A DNA stretch of 64,000 bases from an uncultured bacterium (GTDB lineage: Bacteria; Armatimonadota; UBA5829), in the NCBI GenBank assembly GCA_938074205.1, contig CALJES010000006.1:62001-126000 (forward strand), in the 5' to 3' direction. Made by a program: the position numbers and the translations under genes. The number at the start of each line of letters is the position of its first letter. Positions within the stretch are counted from its first letter, which is position 1. The notes beneath the pieces are model-generated. The model did no database searches, was not told the DNA's origin, and saw only the letters and a program-made list of their open reading frames with translations. This document shows positions 48,724 through 59,502 of this stretch, in pieces.

Positions 48724-50004
48724 TTGAAAGTTCTGGTTGTAGGCAGCGGTGGACGTGAACATGCACTAGTTTGGAAACTCGCGCAGTCGAAAAGAGTATC
48801 TGGTATTTATTGGATGCCGGGAAATGCTGGCTGTGGAAAACTTGCTGAGCGTATTCCGGGAAACATTATGGATACTTGCAGCGTGGCAGATTTTGCAGAA
48901 CGCAAAAGCATAGATCTAACTATAGTAGGGCCAGAGTCCCCTTTGATTGCTGGTCTTGCAGACGAACTCGAAAGCAGAGGGCTACGCGTATTCGGTCCCA
49001 ATAAAAAAGCCGCACAGCTTGAGGGGAGCAAGGTTTTTGCTAAGCAGCTTATGCTCGAAGAAAACGTCCCTACCGCTAAGTTCCAGGTATTCGATGATCC
49101 TGATGAAGCCTCCCGGTTTGTCACCTCTATTGCTGCCAAATCCAGTGATCCAATTGTTGTGAAGGCAGACGGGGAAGCGGCCGGAAAAGGCGTTGTAGTT
49201 GCACGTAGTGCTGAAGAGGCTCTACAAGCTATAGACAAGATAATGCGTGAAAAGGTATTCGGAGAATCCGGAAACCGCGTTATTATTGAAGAATACCTAG
49301 ACGGCCCTGAAGCTACCTTCATGTGTTTTGTGGATGGAGAGTGCTTCTTGCCAATGGTTCCCTCACAGGATCACAAGCGCGTCTATGACGACGACCAAGG
49401 TCCTAACACAGGAGGAATGGGCTGTTACGCACCAGTCCCTGCCTTTGCCGCAAAGGTTCAAGACCAAGTCATACAAAACATAATTAAACCCACACTTCAA
49501 GGTCTGACCAAACGAGGGATTGTCTACAGGGGAGTGCTATACGTCGGCTTGGCCCTGACGTCTGGCGGACCCAAGGTTGTCGAATTTAACTGTCGGTTTG
49601 GAGACCCCGAAGCTCAGGTGGTTCTGCCACTGATGGAAGGCGATTTGGCTGAGTTGTGTTTGTCTGTCTCAGAAGGTAGGCTTGACGAGAGCACAGTTGG
49701 CTGGTCTGACAAGAAAGCTGTCTGTGTCGTAATGGCTTCCGGGGGATATCCCGGTGAATACGAAAAGGGGAAACCAATTACCGGAATCGAAGATGCTGAA
49801 AGCATCGGGGCATTAGTTTTCCACGCGGGTACAGACATTTGCGAAGGCAGATTGGTAACCTCCGGCGGCAGGGTGCTGGGGGTTACCACTTTGGGTAACT
49901 CGTTCCAAGAAGCCAGAGAGCGAGCTTACGAAGCTGTCTCGAAGATCTATTTCGAGAACGCTCACTATAGGCGCGACATAGCAAGAAAAGCCCTGGTCGT
50001 TTAA
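48724..50004 (+). CDS. purD: Phosphoribosylamine-glycine ligase
   Basis: A 426-residue ATP-grasp enzyme, second step of purine synthesis. N-terminal VLVVGSGGREHALVWKL, the ATP-grasp segment VVKADGEAAGKGVVVA and EFNCRFGDPEAQVVLP are typical. The start is TTG at 48724 with GGAGG six bases upstream. It opens a run purD-purE-purB-purS-purQ-purL-purF, 44 bases after dnaB, without an obvious promoter of its own. Confidence 0.97.
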   Translation: MKVLVVGSGGREHALVWKLAQSKRVSGIYWMPGNAGCGKLAERIPGNIMDTCSVADFAERKSIDLTIVGPESPLIAGLADELESRGLRVFGPNKKAAQLEGSKVFAKQLMLEENVPTAKFQVFDDPDEASRFVTSIAAKSSDPIVVKADGEAAGKGVVVARSAEEALQAIDKIMREKVFGESGNRVIIEEYLDGPEATFMCFVDGECFLPMVPSQDHKRVYDDDQGPNTGGMGCYAPVPAFAAKVQDQVIQNIIKPTLQGLTKRGIVYRGVLYVGLALTSGGPKVVEFNCRFGDPEAQVVLPLMEGDLAELCLSVSEGRLDESTVGWSDKKAVCVVMASGGYPGEYEKGKPITGIEDAESIGALVFHAGTDICEGRLVTSGGRVLGVTTLGNSFQEARERAYEAVSKIYFENAHYRRDIARKALVV

Positions 50005-50014
50005 GGAGGAACTG

Positions 50015-50473
50015 ATGCCGGGAAAAGTCGCTATAGTTATGGGCAGCAAATCCGACTCGGAAACGATGAAAGCTGCTGAGGCAGTTCTAAACGAGTTTGG
50101 CATTGAGAATGATACGTTCATTCTTTCTGCTCATCGCAATCCTCGCGGCGTCGCAGAGTTTGCTGCTGGTGCAGAAGAAAATGGGTACGAGGCCATAATA
50201 GCCGGGGCTGGCATGGCTGCTCACCTGCCAGGTGTCATCGCAGCATTTACATGTCTGCCGGTAATAGGCGTGCCTATTAAGTCTTCGGCTATGCAAGGGC
50301 TTGACTCACTGTTGTCGATCGTTCAGATGCCGAGCGGCGTTCCGGTCGCGACTGTTGCAATCGATGGTGCTCGCAACGCAGGGATTCTGGCAGCCATAAT
50401 CCTAGGGACGAAGTACCCGGAGATCCGCGCTGCTGTCAGGAACTTCAAAGAAAAATTAAGCAGCAACACTTAG
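50015..50473 (+). CDS. purE: N5-carboxyaminoimidazole ribonucleotide mutase
   Basis: A 152-residue PurE. VAIVMGSKSDSETMKAA, SAHRNPRG (usually SAHRTP in class I), IAGAGMAAHLPGVIA and VPIKSSAMQGLDSLLSIVQMP are diagnostic. No purK is in the window, so the N5-carboxylation step must be encoded elsewhere or PurE acts differently; the T-to-N change in the SAHRTP motif is worth noting in that light. ATG at 50015 lies ten bases after purD with AAGGAGGA upstream. Confidence 0.95.
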   Translation: MPGKVAIVMGSKSDSETMKAAEAVLNEFGIENDTFILSAHRNPRGVAEFAAGAEENGYEAIIAGAGMAAHLPGVIAAFTCLPVIGVPIKSSAMQGLDSLLSIVQMPSGVPVATVAIDGARNAGILAAIILGTKYPEIRAAVRNFKEKLSSNT

Positions 50474-50498
50474 AATAGCCCTGGGGGATAGCGGACGA

Positions 50499-51794
50499 AT
50501 GATTGAGCGCTACTGCAAACCCAAGATGAAAGCTGTTTGGAGCGAAGAATCAAAATTTCGGAGCTGGCTCGATGTCGAGATCACCGTCTGCGAAGCGCTT
50601 GAACACTTTGGAGCTATACCGCCCGGCGTAACAGAGAAAATTAGGAATGGTGCCAAGTTTTCGGTTGAACGCATCGAGCAAATTGAGCGTGAAACACATC
50701 ACGATATGATCGCTTTCATAAAATGCGTAGCTGAGAACTTGGGAGATGAAGGGCGGTATCTCCACTACGGAGTAACTAGCTACGATATCGAAGACACCGC
50801 CATGGCTCTGCGGTTGCGATCGGCGTGTGATCTTATCATCGAAGATCTACGAGAACTGGCGAATGTTGTAGCGGAACTCGCTAGAGAACATAAGATGACG
50901 CCGATGATAGGACGAACACATGGAGTTCATGCCGAGCCCATAACGTTTGGCTTTAAAGCGGCCGTCTGGTATTCGCAGGTGCAACGGGACATTGAGCGAA
51001 TGGAACAAGCTCGCGAAGCTATTAGCGTGGGAAAAATATCTGGGGCTGTTGGCATATTTGGCAACATAGATCCGAACGTTGAGGAGTATGTATGCGACAA
51101 GCTCGGACTTCAGCCAGCCCCGATATCAACACAGATCATTCAGCGTGATCGACACGCACAGTTACTAGCGTCACTCGCATTGGTTGCCTGTACATGCGAC
51201 AACATTGCAACTGAGATGAGAAATTTACAAAGAACAGAGATTCTTGAAGTCCAGGAGATGTTCCTGCCAGGTCAGCGCGGTTCGTCGGCTATGCCACATA
51301 AGCGCAACCCGTGGCGGTTCGAGACCATATGCGGTCTGGCAAAAGTCGTTCGGGGGAACCTGATTCCAGCTCTGGAAAACGTGACCAGCTGGCATGAGAG
51401 AGATCTAACAAACTCCTCGGCGGAACGTATTATTCTTCCGGACACTTTCTTAGCAGTGGATTTCATGCTGCAATCTCTTTGTACGCTTCTCAGCAAACTT
51501 GAGGTTCGGCGTGAAAAGATGAAACAAAATCTGGAGACTATGGGAGAGCTCGTATTTTCCGAACACGTCCTGTTGGCTCTGGTACGTAAGGGATTGCACC
51601 GCGAAGAAGCGTACAAAGTGTGCCAGCGTGCCGCTGCCAAATATTGGGACACTGGCGTTTCCTTCCGACGAGCTCTAGAACAAGAACCGGAGGTGATATC
51701 TAGGCTCTCGCCCAGAGAACTTGATGAATGCTTCGATCTTCGACACCATTTGAGGAACGTAGACGCAATATTCAAACGGGTCGGACTGGCATAG
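50499..51794 (+). CDS. purB: Adenylosuccinate lyase
   Basis: A 431-residue fumarase-superfamily lyase acting in both SAICAR-to-AICAR and adenylosuccinate-to-AMP steps. The signature GSSAMPHKRNPWRFE with the flexible catalytic Ser loop, THHDMIAFIK-type segment (THHDMIAF) and GRTHGVHAEPITFG are present. Length is typical. Located between purE and purS with 25- and 52-base gaps. Confidence 0.96.
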   Translation: MIERYCKPKMKAVWSEESKFRSWLDVEITVCEALEHFGAIPPGVTEKIRNGAKFSVERIEQIERETHHDMIAFIKCVAENLGDEGRYLHYGVTSYDIEDTAMALRLRSACDLIIEDLRELANVVAELAREHKMTPMIGRTHGVHAEPITFGFKAAVWYSQVQRDIERMEQAREAISVGKISGAVGIFGNIDPNVEEYVCDKLGLQPAPISTQIIQRDRHAQLLASLALVACTCDNIATEMRNLQRTEILEVQEMFLPGQRGSSAMPHKRNPWRFETICGLAKVVRGNLIPALENVTSWHERDLTNSSAERIILPDTFLAVDFMLQSLCTLLSKLEVRREKMKQNLETMGELVFSEHVLLALVRKGLHREEAYKVCQRAAAKYWDTGVSFRRALEQEPEVISRLSPRELDECFDLRHHLRNVDAIFKRVGLA

Positions 51795-51846
51795 AAAGCC
51801 CGTCAAATAGTATAAAAGCCAATTCATTCGCAGAGGATTCTTCACT

Positions 51847-52086
51847 ATGCCGAAAGCCAACGTATACGTAACTTTGAAACCCTCGCTACTTGACGCCCAA
51901 GGCAAAGTGGTGCAAGGAGCTTTGGAGAAGCTAGGTTTTACGAATGTGAGTGCCGTGCGGATTGGAAAGTATATTCAGATTGAACTCGAAGGTAACAGCA
52001 ACCTCGAGCAGCAGGTTGACGAAATGTGCCGGAAACTCTTGGCAAACCCAGTTATCGAAGACTACAGGTTCGAAATTGAAAGGTGA
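51847..52086 (+). CDS. purS: Phosphoribosylformylglycinamidine synthase subunit PurS
   Basis: A 79-residue protein, the small structural subunit of the PurS-PurQ-PurL complex. ANVYVTLKPSLLDAQGKVVQGALEKLGF and RIGKYIQIEL are typical. PurS is found where PurL is the short form, as here. It ends 12 bases before purQ. Confidence 0.95.
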   Translation: MPKANVYVTLKPSLLDAQGKVVQGALEKLGFTNVSAVRIGKYIQIELEGNSNLEQQVDEMCRKLLANPVIEDYRFEIER

Positions 52087-52098
52087 GATCCACTAACA

Positions 52099-52788
52099 AT
52101 GAAATTTGGCGTCATTCAGTTTCCCGGATCCAACTGTGATCAAGACGCTTACTTCGCTGTGAGAGATATATTGCAGCAGCCCGTTGACTACGTCTGGCAC
52201 CAGGAAAGCAACCTCAGCAAATACGATTGTCTGATATTGCCCGGTGGATTTTCCTATGGTGACTACTTGCGAACGGGTGCAATCGCACGCTTCAGTCCGG
52301 TGATGAGCGCCGTTCAGGAGTTTGCAGATCGCGGTGGATTAGTCATTGGGATATGCAATGGATTCCAGATCCTGTGCGAGGCACATCTGTTGCCAGGTGC
52401 ACTGCTGCCAAACAACACACTCCGATTCCGATGCAAGTACCTCCACGTGCGAGTCGAAAATGATAGCAGCAGTTTTACGCATCTGTGCCATAGGGGACAG
52501 GTTCTTCGAATACCGATAGCACATCATAGCGGCTGCTATTACTGTGAGCCGGATGTGCTCAAAGAATTGGAAAACAAGGACCGAATTCTCCTACGCTACT
52601 GCGACAGAGATGGGAACGTAACGGAAGAATCAAATCCTAACGGGTCAATATCGAACATTGCAGGCGTATTGAATGAGCACGGCAACGTTGCAGGTATGAT
52701 GCCCCATCCAGAGCGTGCCGTTGAAAGCTTGCTTGGCAGCGAGGACGGCGTAATCATTCTACGATCCATAGTTGAGAGGATTTCGTGA
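52099..52788 (+). CDS. purQ: Phosphoribosylformylglycinamidine synthase, glutaminase subunit
   Basis: A 229-residue class I glutamine amidotransferase. The N-terminus [18 protein letters not shown], the [13 protein letters not shown] segment, nucleophile Cys in [19 protein letters not shown] and [10 protein letters not shown] (catalytic His-x-Glu) are clear. It supplies ammonia to PurL. It overlaps purL by four bases. Confidence 0.97.
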   Translation: MKFGVIQFPGSNCDQDAYFAVRDILQQPVDYVWHQESNLSKYDCLILPGGFSYGDYLRTGAIARFSPVMSAVQEFADRGGLVIGICNGFQILCEAHLLPGALLPNNTLRFRCKYLHVRVENDSSSFTHLCHRGQVLRIPIAHHSGCYYCEPDVLKELENKDRILLRYCDRDGNVTEESNPNGSISNIAGVLNEHGNVAGMMPHPERAVESLLGSEDGVIILRSIVERIS

Positions 52789-55067
52789 TGTCTGCAAACG
52801 GAGAGCTTGGAAGCAGAACGGTCCGAGAGACCATTCCTATACCACCTGAAGTATACCGCGAGATGGGTTTGAACGACGAAGAATATCGCAGAGTAGTAGC
52901 AGTGTTGGGCCGTCATCCCACATATACGGAGCTAGGGATGTATGCCGTAATGTGGAGCGAGCACTGCGGTTACAAGTTCTCGCGACCCATATTGAAGCTT
53001 TTTCGGAAATATAGGGAAGCGATTGAAGGCTCCGGTCTTGAAAACGCAGGGCTCATAGACATCGGCGGGGGATTCGGAATAGCTATGAAGATGGAAAGTC
53101 ATAACCATCCGTCGGCGGTTGAGCCCTTTCAGGGCGCGGCAACTGGGGTCGGCGGCATACTGCGTGACATTTTTACGATGGGCGCGAGACCCATAGCTTG
53201 CTTGAACAGTTTGCGGTTCGGTAACCTAGACGATCCAAGAAACAGATATTTGTTTGAACACGTTGTCGGAGGAATTGCTTTCTACGGAAACTGTGTTGGC
53301 GTGCCAACAGTGGGTGGTGAAGTTTATTTCGACGACTGTTATTCGGGGAATCCACTGGTCAATGTCCTGTCGGTTGGTCTAGTCAGACTTGATGAGGTAG
53401 CATTTGCGCGGGCATGTGGCCCCGGCAACCCTGTGATGCTTGTCGGTTCGCGGACCGGGCGCGACGGCATCCATGGGGCAACTTTCGCATCCGTAGAACT
53501 GGGGCCAGACTCGGAATCGCGCAGGCCTAACGTTCAGATAGGAGATCCGTTTACTGAAAAGTGTCTTATTGAAGCAACTCTGGAAGCCCTGAAGACGGGA
53601 TACATCGTAGGTATTCAGGACATGGGTGCGGCAGGAATTACATGTTCCACTTGCGAGACGGCGGCCAAGGCTGGCACTGGTATGAGAATAGACGTGCGCA
53701 AGGTGCCGCTTCGAGAAAAGTCTATGACACCGTACGAAATAATGCTGTCCGAATCGCAAGAGCGGATGCTGGCAATAGTGCAAAAGGGACACGAAAATGA
53801 TGTTGCCCGAATCTTCACAAAATGGGGACTCAACGCTTCTATAATCGGCGAGGTAACGGACGATGGTCTTGTTCACGTCTATGATGGCGACGAGCTCGTT
53901 GCTCAGGTGCCGGCTAAGTCGCTTGCAGAAGAAGCCCCGACATACGAACTGGACACGGAGGAGCCTGATTACCTAAGGCGCGTTCAGGACTATGATCTTT
54001 CTCATATTCACGAACCGGATGATTACAACGAAGTCCTCTTGAAACTCCTAGGGTCACCGACTATAGCTTCCAAGGAGTGGGTTTATGAGCAATATGATCA
54101 CATGGTCCAAACCAATACTGTGGTCTTGCCCGGCTCAGATGCAGCTGTTGTCCGAATCCGCGGAACAAAGAAAGCAATAGCAATTACTACCGATTGCAAC
54201 GGTCGATACTGTTACCTAGATCCATATTTGGGGGCTCAAATAGCCGTTGCAGAAGCAGCTAGGAACCTGGCTTGCTGCGGGGCAAAACCTATGGCTGTCA
54301 CTGACTGCCTGAACTTTGGTAATCCAGAGAAGCCGGAGGTGTTTTGGCAGTTTAGAAAATGCGTTGAGGGTATGGCAGAAGCCTGCGAATTCTTCGAAGC
54401 TCCTGTTGTGAGCGGGAACGTCAGCTTTTACAATGAAACTCCGGATGCTGTTATCTACCCCACCCCCGTAGTCGGCATGCTTGGGCTTATCGAGGACGTA
54501 GAGAAGCGGTGCACAAGTGAGTTTAAACGGGAAGGCGAAATTATTGCGCTTATCTGCGGGTGGAGTACCAATGACGAATCAAGATGTGATCTTAACTCAC
54601 TTGGTGGGAGCGAGTATTTGAAGATTGTTCACGGCCTTGCGGTGGGAAAACCGCCCGCACTACTGATGGAGAAGGAAAAACGCGTCCACCGGGCAGTGTT
54701 GAAAGCTATTGATGAACTACTTCTGAGCTCTGCTCACGACTGTTCTGAGGGAGGTTTGGCGACAGCGCTTGCAGAAGGTTGTATAATGGGAGATGTAGGT
54801 GCGAAGATCTCTCTCATTGCGAACTGCGGTCCAGCTGCCGCGCTGTTTGCTGAAACACAGTCTCGTGTGGTGGTATCGCTACCTATTGAAAAGCTGAGCA
54901 GGCTCCGAGAGATTGCTGAAGAAGAACAAGTGCAAATCACTGTTCTCGGCAAAACCGGTGGCGATAAGCTAGAGATTAAAGTAAACGATGAGCCTGTCAT
55001 AAGCGTCAAAATAAAGGACCTTAGTGAAGCCTGGCGGGGATCGATTCCGAGTGCAATGGAGAAATGA
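52785..55067 (+). CDS. purL: Phosphoribosylformylglycinamidine synthase, synthetase subunit (small PurL)
   Basis: A 760-residue ATP-dependent synthetase that makes FGAM from FGAR and glutamine-derived ammonia with PurQ and PurS. The segments [49 protein letters not shown] and HDCSEGGLA are diagnostic of PurL. The length is that of the short, PurS-dependent form. ATG at 52785 overlaps the purQ stop. Confidence 0.97.
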   Translation: MMSANGELGSRTVRETIPIPPEVYREMGLNDEEYRRVVAVLGRHPTYTELGMYAVMWSEHCGYKFSRPILKLFRKYREAIEGSGLENAGLIDIGGGFGIAMKMESHNHPSAVEPFQGAATGVGGILRDIFTMGARPIACLNSLRFGNLDDPRNRYLFEHVVGGIAFYGNCVGVPTVGGEVYFDDCYSGNPLVNVLSVGLVRLDEVAFARACGPGNPVMLVGSRTGRDGIHGATFASVELGPDSESRRPNVQIGDPFTEKCLIEATLEALKTGYIVGIQDMGAAGITCSTCETAAKAGTGMRIDVRKVPLREKSMTPYEIMLSESQERMLAIVQKGHENDVARIFTKWGLNASIIGEVTDDGLVHVYDGDELVAQVPAKSLAEEAPTYELDTEEPDYLRRVQDYDLSHIHEPDDYNEVLLKLLGSPTIASKEWVYEQYDHMVQTNTVVLPGSDAAVVRIRGTKKAIAITTDCNGRYCYLDPYLGAQIAVAEAARNLACCGAKPMAVTDCLNFGNPEKPEVFWQFRKCVEGMAEACEFFEAPVVSGNVSFYNETPDAVIYPTPVVGMLGLIEDVEKRCTSEFKREGEIIALICGWSTNDESRCDLNSLGGSEYLKIVHGLAVGKPPALLMEKEKRVHRAVLKAIDELLLSSAHDCSEGGLATALAEGCIMGDVGAKISLIANCGPAAALFAETQSRVVVSLPIEKLSRLREIAEEEQVQITVLGKTGGDKLEIKVNDEPVISVKIKDLSEAWRGSIPSAMEK

Positions 55068-55117
55068 AAGCGCTCTCGAATGGCTTCTCGATTTACCTTT
55101 CTTGCCAAAGGAGATAA

Positions 55118-56548
55118 ATGACCCCTTTTGACAAACGAGAAATAGTTGAAGAGTGCGGTGTTTTCGGCCTTTACGGCAACACAGACGCCGCACGAGTAGC
55201 ATTCTTTGGAATTTTTTCGCTCCAACACCGCGGACAGGAAAGTGCAGGTATTGCCGTCTCGGATGGATCAAAAATCCGAATGCACCGAGATATGGGCTTG
55301 GTAACCCAAGTGTTCCAGGAAGAGCGGCTGGCAGAGCTTCGCGGTTACATCGCAATCGGGCATACTCGCTACTCCACTACAGGCTCGAGTGTACTTCGCA
55401 ATGTTCAACCTCTTCTATGCGAGTGCGACCTTGGCCCAGTAGCACTTGCTCATAACGGAGATCTTATCAACGCGACTGAGCTGCGAGAGGAAATGCTTGA
55501 ACGGGGCATTGAATTCGAAACCACAAACGACAGCGAGGTAATCCTTAAGTTTATAGCAACATCTGGGGCCTGTACAATCGAGGACGCAGTTACTGAAGCG
55601 ATGAAAAAGATTCGAGGGGCATACGCTGTCGTGATTATGACGTGCGACAAACTGATCGGGATTCGAGACCCGTTCGGCATACGGCCGCTTTGTATCGGTC
55701 GGCTTAATGGAACAGAGTACGTGCTCGCATCAGAAACGTGCGCGCTAAATACCATAGGCGCTCAATTTGTAAGAGAAGTGGAACCAGGCGAGATGATAGT
55801 TATAGGCGAACACGGAATGCGCGAGATTCAGGCTGTACCCCGCGAAGGTAGCGCGTTGTGTGTGTTTGAATATGTGTATTTCGCTCGCCCGGACAGTCAA
55901 ATGTACGGTAGAACTATGCACGATGTACGGCGAAGAATGGGACACGAGTTGGCAAAGGAACATCCTGCTCCGGGCGCACATATCGTCTTTCCTATCCCAG
56001 ACACAGGCACGCCGCACGCAATAGGTTTCGCGGAGGCATCTCGTATCCCCTATGCCGAAGGTGTAATAAAGAACAGATACATCCATCGGACTTTCATCCA
56101 GCCGGACCAGCGCATGCGTGAGTTGGGCGTGCGTATGAAGCTCACGCCTTTGAAAGAAAGTTTAGCTGGACGGAAGGTCGTGATGGTAGAGGATTCGATT
56201 GTTCGAGGAACCACAATAGGACCGACGATCAAGATGATTCGCGAAGCAGGCGCAGTCGAAGTTCACGTTCGCATCGCTTCCCCACCCTACAAGCACCCCT
56301 GTTTCTATGGCATCGACACGGCAAATCAAAATGAGCTAATTGCCGCCAAGCTGTCCGTCGAAGAGATACGGCAATACATAGGTGCCGACAGCCTGGGATA
56401 CTTGAGTCTGCCGGGCTTGATCCGAGCCATAGGTGTCAGAAGAGACAAGCTGTGCTGCGCATGCCTCGACGGCAAATACCCCGTGGAAGTCCCTAGATCC
56501 GCCAAGCTCAGCAAGTTTGTTTTTGAGGAACCAGCGGGAGTTAAATAG
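55118..56548 (+). CDS. purF: Amidophosphoribosyltransferase
   Basis: A 476-residue first enzyme of purine synthesis. The N-terminal nucleophile is Cys14 ([10 protein letters not shown]) after a short propeptide that is normally removed. The PRPP motif [15 protein letters not shown] is present. Cysteines in [22 protein letters not shown] and [13 protein letters not shown] correspond to the 4Fe-4S ligands of the Bacillus-type enzyme. It follows purL by 50 bases and precedes cysD by 8. Confidence 0.97.
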   Translation: MTPFDKREIVEECGVFGLYGNTDAARVAFFGIFSLQHRGQESAGIAVSDGSKIRMHRDMGLVTQVFQEERLAELRGYIAIGHTRYSTTGSSVLRNVQPLLCECDLGPVALAHNGDLINATELREEMLERGIEFETTNDSEVILKFIATSGACTIEDAVTEAMKKIRGAYAVVIMTCDKLIGIRDPFGIRPLCIGRLNGTEYVLASETCALNTIGAQFVREVEPGEMIVIGEHGMREIQAVPREGSALCVFEYVYFARPDSQMYGRTMHDVRRRMGHELAKEHPAPGAHIVFPIPDTGTPHAIGFAEASRIPYAEGVIKNRYIHRTFIQPDQRMRELGVRMKLTPLKESLAGRKVVMVEDSIVRGTTIGPTIKMIREAGAVEVHVRIASPPYKHPCFYGIDTANQNELIAAKLSVEEIRQYIGADSLGYLSLPGLIRAIGVRRDKLCCACLDGKYPVEVPRSAKLSKFVFEEPAGVK

Positions 56549-56556
56549 CCCTTATT

Positions 56557-57462
56557 ATGGAAAGGCTCCACCTTTCTCACCTAGAAGCGCTCGAGGCAGA
56601 AAGCATCCACATTATCCGCGAGGTCGTGGCAGAGTTTGAGCGACCAGTTATGCTCTACTCCGTGGGCAAAGATTCGTCTGTTATGGTGAGGCTCGCGCAG
56701 AAAGCTTTCTATCCGGGCAAGATACCGTTCCCTTTACTTCATGTCGACACCGGTATGAAATTCCCAGAAATGTACGAGTTTCGTGACAGGTTCTGCCGCG
56801 AGATTGGTGCGGATCTGAGAGTCTACCGACATGAGGAAGCCATCGCCCAAGGTGTAAACCCATGGGATCTGGGAACAGTGAAGTGCTGCGCTATCCTCAA
56901 AACTGAAGCGCTTCTTAATGCACTTAAGGAAAGTGGTTATGATGCAGCACTTGGTGGAGCAAGACGCGACGAAGAGAAGTCCAGAGCAAAGGAACGCGTT
57001 TACTCTTTTCGAGATCCCTATGGACAATGGGACCCCAAAAACCAGCGGCCTGAGCTATGGAACCTGTATAACGGTCGAATTAGGAAGGGAGAATCCATTC
57101 GCGTATTTCCACTCTCGAACTGGACGGAACTTGACGTGTGGTTGTATATATACCGCGAAAAAATCCCTGTGGTCCCAATGTATTTTGCCAAAGAACGACC
57201 AATGATTGTTCGCAACGGTCGGTTGATACCCGTCTACGAAGGTATGCGATTAGAACCAGGCGAAAAGCCGCAAATGGTTACGTGCAGGTTTAGAACTCTT
57301 GGGTGTTACCCGTGTACTGGAGCGGTTGTCTCAACAGCAAGCAACGTTGCCGAGATCGTTAAGGAAATGATGACAGTTAGGCGCTCCGAGAGGATCACTC
57401 GCCTAATCGACCACGATCAGGATAGTTCGATGGAACAAAAAAAACGCGAAGGGTACTTCTAG
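56557..57462 (+). CDS. cysD: Sulfate adenylyltransferase subunit 2
   Basis: A 301-residue PP-loop ATPase that with CysN forms APS from sulfate and ATP. The PP-loop is [13 protein letters not shown] (about residue 31); [21 protein letters not shown] and [15 protein letters not shown] are typical of CysD. It starts 8 bases after purF, within the purine run, and its ribosome-binding site is weak, suggesting coupling to purF translation. No sulfite-forming genes (cysH, cysI, cysJ) are nearby, which argues for sulfation rather than sulfur assimilation. Confidence 0.95.
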   Translation: MERLHLSHLEALEAESIHIIREVVAEFERPVMLYSVGKDSSVMVRLAQKAFYPGKIPFPLLHVDTGMKFPEMYEFRDRFCREIGADLRVYRHEEAIAQGVNPWDLGTVKCCAILKTEALLNALKESGYDAALGGARRDEEKSRAKERVYSFRDPYGQWDPKNQRPELWNLYNGRIRKGESIRVFPLSNWTELDVWLYIYREKIPVVPMYFAKERPMIVRNGRLIPVYEGMRLEPGEKPQMVTCRFRTLGCYPCTGAVVSTASNVAEIVKEMMTVRRSERITRLIDHDQDSSMEQKKREGYF

Positions 57463-57509
57463 TTTTGTCCGAGCACTCTCAGCAATGTGGGATAGGCCGG
57501 TAGCCAAGC

Positions 57510-59402
57510 ATGTCTACAACCATACAGGAACTTATAGAGCAAGTTAGTAGATCTGAACTGCTGCGGTTTGTAACGGCGGGAAGCGTGGACGACGGAAAAT
57601 CGACGCTTATTGGCAGATTGTTACACGACGCGAAGGCTATATACGAAGATCATCTTGCCTCACTCGATCACGACTCTCGAAAAGCAGGAAGAAATGAGAT
57701 TGACTTTGCGTTACTAACAGATGGTTTAAAGGCTGAGCGAGAGCAGGGTATAACGATTGACGTCGCCTACAGACACTTCTCTACGCCTCGGCGACGGTTC
57801 ATCATTGCGGACACACCAGGTCACGAGCAGTACACGCGAAATATGGCCACCGGCGCTTCCACTGCAGATCTTGCCCTTATACTCATTGATGCGAGAAACG
57901 GAGTAACTACTCAGTCTAAGCGCCATGCCTTCATAGCATCACTTTTTGGTATCCCCCATATGGTAGTCGCGGTAAACAAAATGGACTTGGTAGGCTGGTC
58001 ACAGAACATCTTCGAAGCCATTCGCGATGAATTTGGGCAGTTTTGCACCAAGCTGAGAATAGGAGACCTGGAGTTTATTCCAATAAGTGCTCTCAAAGGA
58101 GATAACGTGGTTCATCGCAGCAAGAACATGCCGTGGTACCAGGGGCCCCTTCTCCTAACGCACCTGGAGACTATTCACATAGCCAGTGACCAAAATTTGA
58201 TAGATTTCAGATTTCCCGTCCAATACGTCCTAAGACCTCATGCCGGCTTTAGAGGATACACAGGTGTGGTTGTGTCCGGTGTGATTCGCGTGGGCGAAGA
58301 GGTAGTTGTTTTACCGTCAAGTCGGTTGACGAGAATCGCGCGCATAATACGGGGCTTCGAAGATGTCGAGTATGCGTTTCCACCCCAGTCGGTCACACTT
58401 TGCGTCGCCGACAATCTAGACATAAGCCGCGGAGATATGATTGCTCACCCGGCAAACGTGCCATGGGTAGCAAGAGACATAGAAGCAATGCTCATATGGC
58501 TGGACGAGGAGCCTCTGCGTCCGGACAAGCATTATCTGGTCAAGCACACCACGTCACTGGTGCGAGGACGGTTCACCGACGTCATGTACAAGATTGATCC
58601 GAACACTCTGCATAGGCAGGAAACACACGTGCTTACCCTCAACGAAATCGGGCGAGTATCGATGCATTTGTTCCGACCAATTATGTGCGACGAATATGCC
58701 CGAAATCGTTACACTGGCGCGTTCATAGTTATAGATCCGGTTACCAACTTTACAGTTGCCTGCGGGATGATTATAGATCGGGCGCACCAATACATGAACC
58801 CAACTGTTGGGTGGCAAGTTGCGCTTCGCGAAGGACAGATAACAGCAGAAGACAGAGCAATGGTTCTCGGTCAAAAACCAGTAACAATCTGGATGACCGG
58901 ATTGAGCGGTTCTGGCAAGTCTACTATCGCTTATGCAATGGAAAGAAAACTCCTTTCGGATGGCCGAGCTTGCTTCGTTTTAGACGGAGATGTGGTACGT
59001 CAAGGTCTGAATAAGGACCTTGGCTTCTGCGCAAAAGACCGATCTGAGAACATACGGCGTGTGGCAGAGGTCGCCCGCCTTATGAATGAGGCTGGACTTA
59101 TAGTTATTGTGTCGCTTATCTCACCATTCAGAGCCGATCGCAAAAATGCGCGATCGATAATTGGAGATGATCGGTTCATCGAGGTTTTTGTAGATACTCC
59201 TATAGAGAAGTGTGAGGAAAGAGATCCGAAAGGGCTGTACGCCAAGGCTAGACAAGGTATAATTCCTGAATTCACCGGTGTCTCTTCGCCGTATGAAGAG
59301 CCTGAGAATCCCGATTTGAGGATAGATACCACTCACCTCTCAGTAGAGGATTGTGTGGAATTATTGCTCCGTTTGCTGCAAGAGAGGCGAGTTTTAGACT
59401 AG
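57510..59402 (+). CDS. cysNC: Bifunctional sulfate adenylyltransferase subunit 1 / adenylylsulfate kinase
   Basis: A 630-residue fusion. CysN GTPase (about residues 15-445) has GSVDDGKSTLIGRLL, DTPGHEQYTRNM and NKMDLV. CysC kinase (about 455-630) has the P-loop GLSGSGKST (about 464-472), LDGDVVRQGLNKDLGF and SPFRADR. Together with CysD it converts sulfate to APS and then to PAPS. The fused form occurs in sulfation clusters as well as assimilation. It lies 47 bases after cysD; the next gene is a convergent sulfotransferase. Confidence 0.96.
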   Translation: MSTTIQELIEQVSRSELLRFVTAGSVDDGKSTLIGRLLHDAKAIYEDHLASLDHDSRKAGRNEIDFALLTDGLKAEREQGITIDVAYRHFSTPRRRFIIADTPGHEQYTRNMATGASTADLALILIDARNGVTTQSKRHAFIASLFGIPHMVVAVNKMDLVGWSQNIFEAIRDEFGQFCTKLRIGDLEFIPISALKGDNVVHRSKNMPWYQGPLLLTHLETIHIASDQNLIDFRFPVQYVLRPHAGFRGYTGVVVSGVIRVGEEVVVLPSSRLTRIARIIRGFEDVEYAFPPQSVTLCVADNLDISRGDMIAHPANVPWVARDIEAMLIWLDEEPLRPDKHYLVKHTTSLVRGRFTDVMYKIDPNTLHRQETHVLTLNEIGRVSMHLFRPIMCDEYARNRYTGAFIVIDPVTNFTVACGMIIDRAHQYMNPTVGWQVALREGQITAEDRAMVLGQKPVTIWMTGLSGSGKSTIAYAMERKLLSDGRACFVLDGDVVRQGLNKDLGFCAKDRSENIRRVAEVARLMNEAGLIVIVSLISPFRADRKNARSIIGDDRFIEVFVDTPIEKCEERDPKGLYAKARQGIIPEFTGVSSPYEEPENPDLRIDTTHLSVEDCVELLLRLLQERRVLD

Positions 59403-59502
59403 CCGGCGCTAACAAGTTGCTTCCTGTCAAGCATGCTGAGAGGTAAGGACATAGTTCCTCACTATATTTAACAGCACGACCGGGGCGCCGCTATCACGAA
59501 AC

